From a bacterium (lineage in GTDB: Bacteria; JAMCPX01): DNA of 9,842 nucleotides. The stretch lies in assembly GCA_021787655.1 (NCBI GenBank), contig JAJYLM010000073.1, positions 1-9,842 on the forward strand, written 5' to 3'. Every line of letters begins with the position of its first letter. Within the stretch, counting starts at the first letter, position 1. A program made the position numbers and the translations under genes. This document shows positions 6,716 through 9,842 of this stretch, in pieces. Under the pieces are notes generated by a model. The model saw only the letters and a program-made list of their open reading frames with translations. It had not been told where the DNA came from and did no database searches.

Positions 6716-6716
6716 T
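6703..6716. promoter_or_regulatory. Second copy of the candidate operator, on the ROK promoter
   Basis: TATATTGTATACA (6703-6715) is identical to the 13-mer at the dsr promoter, in the opposite orientation and in the same position relative to its own -10 box. The palindrome here is TTGTATACAT (6707-6716), with one end base changed, probably because it runs into the ATG. The centres of the two copies are 156 bp apart, close to a whole number of helical turns (about 15), so co-operative binding with looping is possible. Confidence 0.45.
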
Positions 6717-7689
6717 GAGTAACTACTTTGCAGGCATTGAAATAACACAGCAGCAGGTTAAATTCAGGACGGCAGACGAGGACATCAAACAACAGACAAC
6801 CTTCAAGGTTGTGCTGCCGCGAACGCTCAAACCGGATAAGTTTCTTGAATTGCTGATCGACGGGTATTATTCCCTTCTTGATAAAAGCGGGATATCGTCC
6901 GACGACGTGAATGCTGTCGGCGTCAGCGTTCCTGCAACGATCAACTATAAAAAGGGCGGCATCGGCTGTTCGTCTGCCATTCCGCTGCTGAACGGGATCA
7001 ATATAAAAGAAGATCTGACCAAACAGCTCAAAAAATTCGTCGTTGTCGAGACAGAAGCGAATGTTCGCGCATTTGCAGAGTACAAGCTGGGCTATACGTC
7101 AAACTATAAGAACTTCATCCTTATCATGCTTGGCAGGAAGATCAGTGCAGGTATCTATGTGAATGGATGGCTTGTCCGCAATAAAGACGGTTCAACCTCG
7201 GAGCTTGGTCACATCATCATTGAACCACATGGAAGAAAATGTCTCTGCTCCAACAGGGGATGTCTTGAATCGTACGCATCCTCGGACGCAATTATCCGCT
7301 ATTTCAACAAGTATAAGAAAAACCGCACGCCGAACAAACTCACCATCGACGACATCTATAAGCTTGCCCAGAAATCGGACAGTGCTGCCCTGGATGCATT
7401 TTACAAGATGGGCAACTATCTCGGTATTGCACTCACGACCATTATCAACGTGATTAGCCCGGAAGCAATTGTTTTTGCCGGTGAAGTCAGTAAGGCCTTG
7501 AAATTCTTTCTTCCGGCAGTCGAATCCACGCTCAGTGCCCGTGCCTATTCACTCCCGTTGAACGGAATAGTCTATACAAAAAGCACACTCGGAGAGGACG
7601 CCGGACTCATCGGCCTGCTGCATCTGGCAAAGGACAGCTATACACGTGCATACGACCTCAGGCTCTACGATGATGTTTTTGCCATTTGA
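6715..7689 (+). CDS. ROK-family protein with degenerate ATP-binding motifs, no DNA-binding domain
   Basis: This 324-residue protein has the ROK fold signatures: GVSVPATI (69-76), SELGHIIIEPHGRKCLCSNRGCLESYAS (162-189, spanning ExGH and the zinc ligands His166, Cys176, Cys178, Cys183) and a C-terminal VISPEAIVFAGEVS (246-259). ROK proteins are sugar kinases or, with an N-terminal helix-turn-helix, repressors. This one begins straight at the kinase fold with no DNA-binding domain. The phosphate-1 loop, normally GxDxGGTK, reads GIEITQQQV (7-15). The phosphate-2 loop, normally GTGIGxG, reads GRKISAG (140-146). The catalytic Asp of NDAN is Glu114 in TEAN. Sugar-site and zinc residues are kept while the ATP side has decayed, so I infer a ligand-binding pseudokinase or an enzyme of altered chemistry. 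It is transcribed away from dsrA from a look-alike promoter and may be co-regulated with it. An ordinary glucokinase is unlikely. The start is the only ATG consistent with the promoter. Confidence 0.8.
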   Translation: MSNYFAGIEITQQQVKFRTADEDIKQQTTFKVVLPRTLKPDKFLELLIDGYYSLLDKSGISSDDVNAVGVSVPATINYKKGGIGCSSAIPLLNGINIKEDLTKQLKKFVVVETEANVRAFAEYKLGYTSNYKNFILIMLGRKISAGIYVNGWLVRNKDGSTSELGHIIIEPHGRKCLCSNRGCLESYASSDAIIRYFNKYKKNRTPNKLTIDDIYKLAQKSDSAALDAFYKMGNYLGIALTTIINVISPEAIVFAGEVSKALKFFLPAVESTLSARAYSLPLNGIVYTKSTLGEDAGLIGLLHLAKDSYTRAYDLRLYDDVFAI

Positions 7690-7726
7690 CAGCACCCGTG
7701 GTAGCATGCTGTCTGTATGCGACAGC
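7688..7726 (+). other. Pair of mutually exclusive hairpins after the ROK stop
   Basis: GACAGCA (7688-7694) can pair with TGCTGTC (7707-7713), and the last six bases of that arm, GCTGTC (7708-7713), can instead pair with GACAGC (7721-7726) around a 7-nt loop. The first arm begins within the ROK stop codon. No T-run follows (GGTAAAATCTG), so this is not a standard intrinsic terminator. It may mark the 3' end of the ROK mRNA. The rest of the 202-nt gap to the next gene holds a further TGCCGG/CCGGCA inverted repeat (7793-7798 with 7816-7821) and no clear promoter. Confidence 0.3.
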
Positions 7727-7891
7727 CGGTAAAATCTGATCATTCAGACACCTCACTTGTCTGTTCTCTGCAACACCGGTTTATTAAAAACGTGCCGGCA
7801 GCACGGAACTGGTTTCCGGCAATCAATCTGCCTGTTTTAACTTCTGCATGTATTGAGAACTTGTGAACAGGGATTCCATGCATCATACACT

Positions 7892-9196
7892 ATGAAACAG
7901 GGTACTGCGAACATACTCAAGAGCATATTTAAGTCAGGTATTGATGCTGTGCATGGCTATCGCACGATCAGCGCCTCGGTGCGTGCTGCTCCGGAGTATG
8001 TCCTGATTGCAGGAATGCCCTATTATTACCGGCGGTTCAAGAAGATCTTCGTCGTCGGCGCTGGCAAGGCTTCTTTTCCTATGGCACAGGCACTCGATGA
8101 AACGCTGGGGCGGAGGATTGACCGGGGCATCGTTATAACCAAGGACGGTCATGGAGGACTCCTCAACTCTATAGAGGTAGCCGAGGCATCCCATCCCCTG
8201 CCTGATATGCGCGGTGTGCAGGCGACCCGGCGTCTTTTGTACCTTGCCCGGGACGCTGACCGGAACACACTGGTTTTTGTGCTCCTTTCCGGGGGCGCCT
8301 CCTCGCTGCTGGTTGCACCGGACGGGATTACCCTGAAGGACAAGGTCGCAGCGACCTCGCTGCTCTTGAATGCAGGCGCATCGATCGATGAATTGAATAC
8401 CGTACGCAAGCAGCTCTCCCTGGTGAAAGGCGGAGGTCTGGCCCGCATGTTTTCACCGGCGCAGATCGTCACGCTGATCATTTCAGATGTGATCGGAAAC
8501 AGGCTCGATATCATCGGGTCAGGACCAACAGCCCCTGACCGTTCGACACCGGAACAAGCTTTGAACATACTTGCACGGTACGGTATCAGGAATAAAGTTC
8601 CATGGGCGGTGCTCCGAAGGCTTGAGCAAAAAAAAGGGACTGCAGCGCATGCAGTTGTCCGACCTCGTGTAAGGAACCTCGTTCTTGCGGATAACAAAAA
8701 GGCCGTTGCCGCATGCGCTGCAGCGGCTCGTCAGCTGGGCATCCGGCCGGTGGTGCTGACGACAAGCCTGCACGGAGAAGCACGGGAGGCAGGCCGCTTG
8801 CTTGCATCAATAGCCCATGATATGGCACACAGCAAAAGGAAGACCGCTCAACGGGTATGCCTCATCAGCAGCGGTGAAACGACGGTGACGGTTACCGGGA
8901 GGGGCACGGGAGGCAGGAACCAGGAACTTGCTCTTTCGTTTGCAATGGATATCCGGAACGGGGATGACATCAGCCTCTTATCCGCTGGAACGGACGGCAC
9001 GGACGGACCGACGGATGCAGCAGGCGCACTTGTTGACAATACTACCTTATGTCGTATAGAAAAAGCTGGTATGGACCCTTTTGTTTCTCTGAAAAACAAC
9101 GATTCTTATACAGTGCTTCACAAGGCCGGTGCACTCCTGAAAACAGGTGCGACGGGTACGAACGTTATGGACATCCAGCTCATTCTTATCCAGTAA
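7892..9196 (+). CDS. gckA: Glycerate 2-kinase, MOFRL (GckA/TtuD) family
   Basis: This 434-residue protein matches class II glycerate kinases, which phosphorylate D-glycerate to 2-phosphoglycerate with ATP in the cytoplasm and so feed glycerate into lower glycolysis. Motifs in order are VVGAGKASFPMA (54-65), LLSGGASSLL (131-140), LNTVRKQLSLVKGGGLA (168-184), SDVIGNRLDIIGSGPT (198-213), the MOFRL-domain entry GRGTGGRNQELAL (336-348), SAGTDGTDGPTDAAGA (364-379) and KTGATGTNVMDIQ (417-429). Length is normal and no motif is broken. The frame is open to a TTG at 7853, but the ATG at 7892 fits the family start better (ILKSIFKSGIDAVHGYRTI). Neither site has a good binding sequence. An AGGGA sits 4 nt before an out-of-frame ATG (7878) whose five-codon reading ends in ATGA on the kinase start, so coupled initiation is possible. 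Hydroxypyruvate reductase is an older label for this family. Confidence 0.93.
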   Translation: MKQGTANILKSIFKSGIDAVHGYRTISASVRAAPEYVLIAGMPYYYRRFKKIFVVGAGKASFPMAQALDETLGRRIDRGIVITKDGHGGLLNSIEVAEASHPLPDMRGVQATRRLLYLARDADRNTLVFVLLSGGASSLLVAPDGITLKDKVAATSLLLNAGASIDELNTVRKQLSLVKGGGLARMFSPAQIVTLIISDVIGNRLDIIGSGPTAPDRSTPEQALNILARYGIRNKVPWAVLRRLEQKKGTAAHAVVRPRVRNLVLADNKKAVAACAAAARQLGIRPVVLTTSLHGEAREAGRLLASIAHDMAHSKRKTAQRVCLISSGETTVTVTGRGTGGRNQELALSFAMDIRNGDDISLLSAGTDGTDGPTDAAGALVDNTTLCRIEKAGMDPFVSLKNNDSYTVLHKAGALLKTGATGTNVMDIQLILIQ

Positions 9197-9199
9197 CCG

Positions 9200-9842
9200 A
9201 TGAAGAAGCGGCTTGATCAACTGCTCGTAGAAAAAGGCATGGCCGGTACTGCGAGTCTTGCGGCAGCATACATTATGGAAGGCAAGGTCATGGTAAAGGG
9301 CACCGTGGTGAGCAAGCCCGGATACCTTGTGAAAGAGACTGACGAACTGACCCTTAACCTGCCCTCGGTCCGGTTTGTCGGCAGGGGCGGCATAAAACTG
9401 GACGGTGCACTGAAGAGACTGGGTATATCAGTCACCGCAAAAACCGCCCTGGACGTCGGGGCATCCACCGGCGGATTCACGGATTGCCTGCTCCAGCACG
9501 GGGCAGAAAGGGTGTACGCACTCGATGTCGGATCGGGCCTGCTGGACTACAAGCTCAGGAACGACAAACGGGTTGTTGTCATGGAAGGCATAAATTTCAG
9601 GCTGTATGTCCCTGAAGGACTGATCTCTGCAATCGATGTTGCAACTGTTGATGTGTCATTCATCTCCCTCAGGCTTATCCTGCCCAATGTGCTCAGGTGT
9701 CTCAAAAACGGGGGGTACGCGCTTGCCCTGATAAAACCCCAGTTTGAGCTCGAACAGAAAGAGGTTGAACGGGGAGGCGTGGTGCGGTCCGAAGAAAAGC
9801 GTCAAAAAGCCGTTGCAAAGATACAGCAGACGGCGGAGCAGC
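9200..9842 (+). CDS. tlyA: TlyA-family rRNA 2'-O-methyltransferase, 5' part (cut by window edge)
   Basis: An ATG at 9200, 3 nt after the glycerate kinase stop, opens a frame that reaches the window end (214 codons). It begins MKKRLDQLLVEKGMAGTASL, an S4 RNA-binding domain (about residues 1-60), followed by GRGGIKLDGAL (61-71) and an FtsJ-like methyltransferase domain. That domain has the SAM motif DVGASTGGFTDC (85-96), YALDVGSGLLDYKLR (106-120), DVSFISL (151-157) and KPQFE (179-183). The family methylates ribose hydroxyls in rRNA; older annotations call it hemolysin A, which describes a side activity in some pathogens. Usual family length is about 250-270 residues, so some 40-60 are missing. 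The tight spacing suggests an operon with the kinase, but no functional link between the two is known to me. Confidence 0.95.
   Translation, partial: MKKRLDQLLVEKGMAGTASLAAAYIMEGKVMVKGTVVSKPGYLVKETDELTLNLPSVRFVGRGGIKLDGALKRLGISVTAKTALDVGASTGGFTDCLLQHGAERVYALDVGSGLLDYKLRNDKRVVVMEGINFRLYVPEGLISAIDVATVDVSFISLRLILPNVLRCLKNGGYALALIKPQFELEQKEVERGGVVRSEEKRQKAVAKIQQTAEQ

Noticed and set aside
7757..7787. Promoter TTGTCT with TATTAA before the glycerate kinase
   Set aside because: The spacer is 19 nt and both boxes are poor, so I do not report it as a feature.

Overview
The window carries most of a dissimilatory sulfite-reduction island from an anaerobic bacterium, probably a sulfate or sulfite reducer of the Desulfobacterota or Nitrospirota. 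The phylum cannot be settled from the sequence alone. The evidence is a complete dsrA-dsrB pair with siroheme and Fe-S cysteine motifs, a dsrD gene (typical of the reductive Dsr type) and a dsrC with the functional CX10C tail.

Minus strand, read from about 6550 down to the left edge: dsrA (sulfite reductase alpha), dsrB (beta), dsrD (small activator), a DsrL-type FAD/NAD(P)/Fe-S oxidoreductase, dsrN (CbiA-like siroheme amidase) and dsrC (sulfur-carrying substrate protein). A gene cut off at base 1 follows; its first 30 residues look like an RsbRD N-terminal domain. The dsrA to dsrN genes are 4-32 nt apart with good ribosome binding sites, dsrC follows after 73 nt, and the whole looks like one operon. 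In the likely scheme, DsrL brings electrons from NAD(P)H, DsrAB reduces sulfite, DsrD stimulates DsrAB, DsrN amidates the siroheme, and DsrC carries the sulfur as a trisulfide to the DsrMKJOP membrane complex. That complex may be encoded just beyond the left edge.

Plus strand, from 6715 to the right edge: a ROK-family protein that keeps the family's zinc and sugar motifs but has lost recognisable ATP-phosphate loops, a MOFRL-type glycerate 2-kinase, and the first 214 codons of a TlyA-type rRNA methyltransferase cut by the right edge.

The 205-bp divergent region between dsrA and the ROK gene is the most informative non-coding stretch. Each gene has a well-formed sigma70-like promoter (TTGACA-17-TATATT for dsrA, TTGAAA-17-TATATT for ROK). 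Both promoters carry the identical 13-mer TATATTGTATACA from the -10 box to the predicted start of transcription. The TTGTATACAA core resembles a GntR-type operator, so the two units may share a regulator. The ROK mRNA is predicted to begin at the A of its ATG (leaderless). A second unexplained element is a 17-bp inverted repeat (16/17) enclosing 108 nt between dsrC and the RsbRD-like gene. I saw no tRNA, rRNA, CRISPR, insertion sequence or convincing intrinsic terminator.
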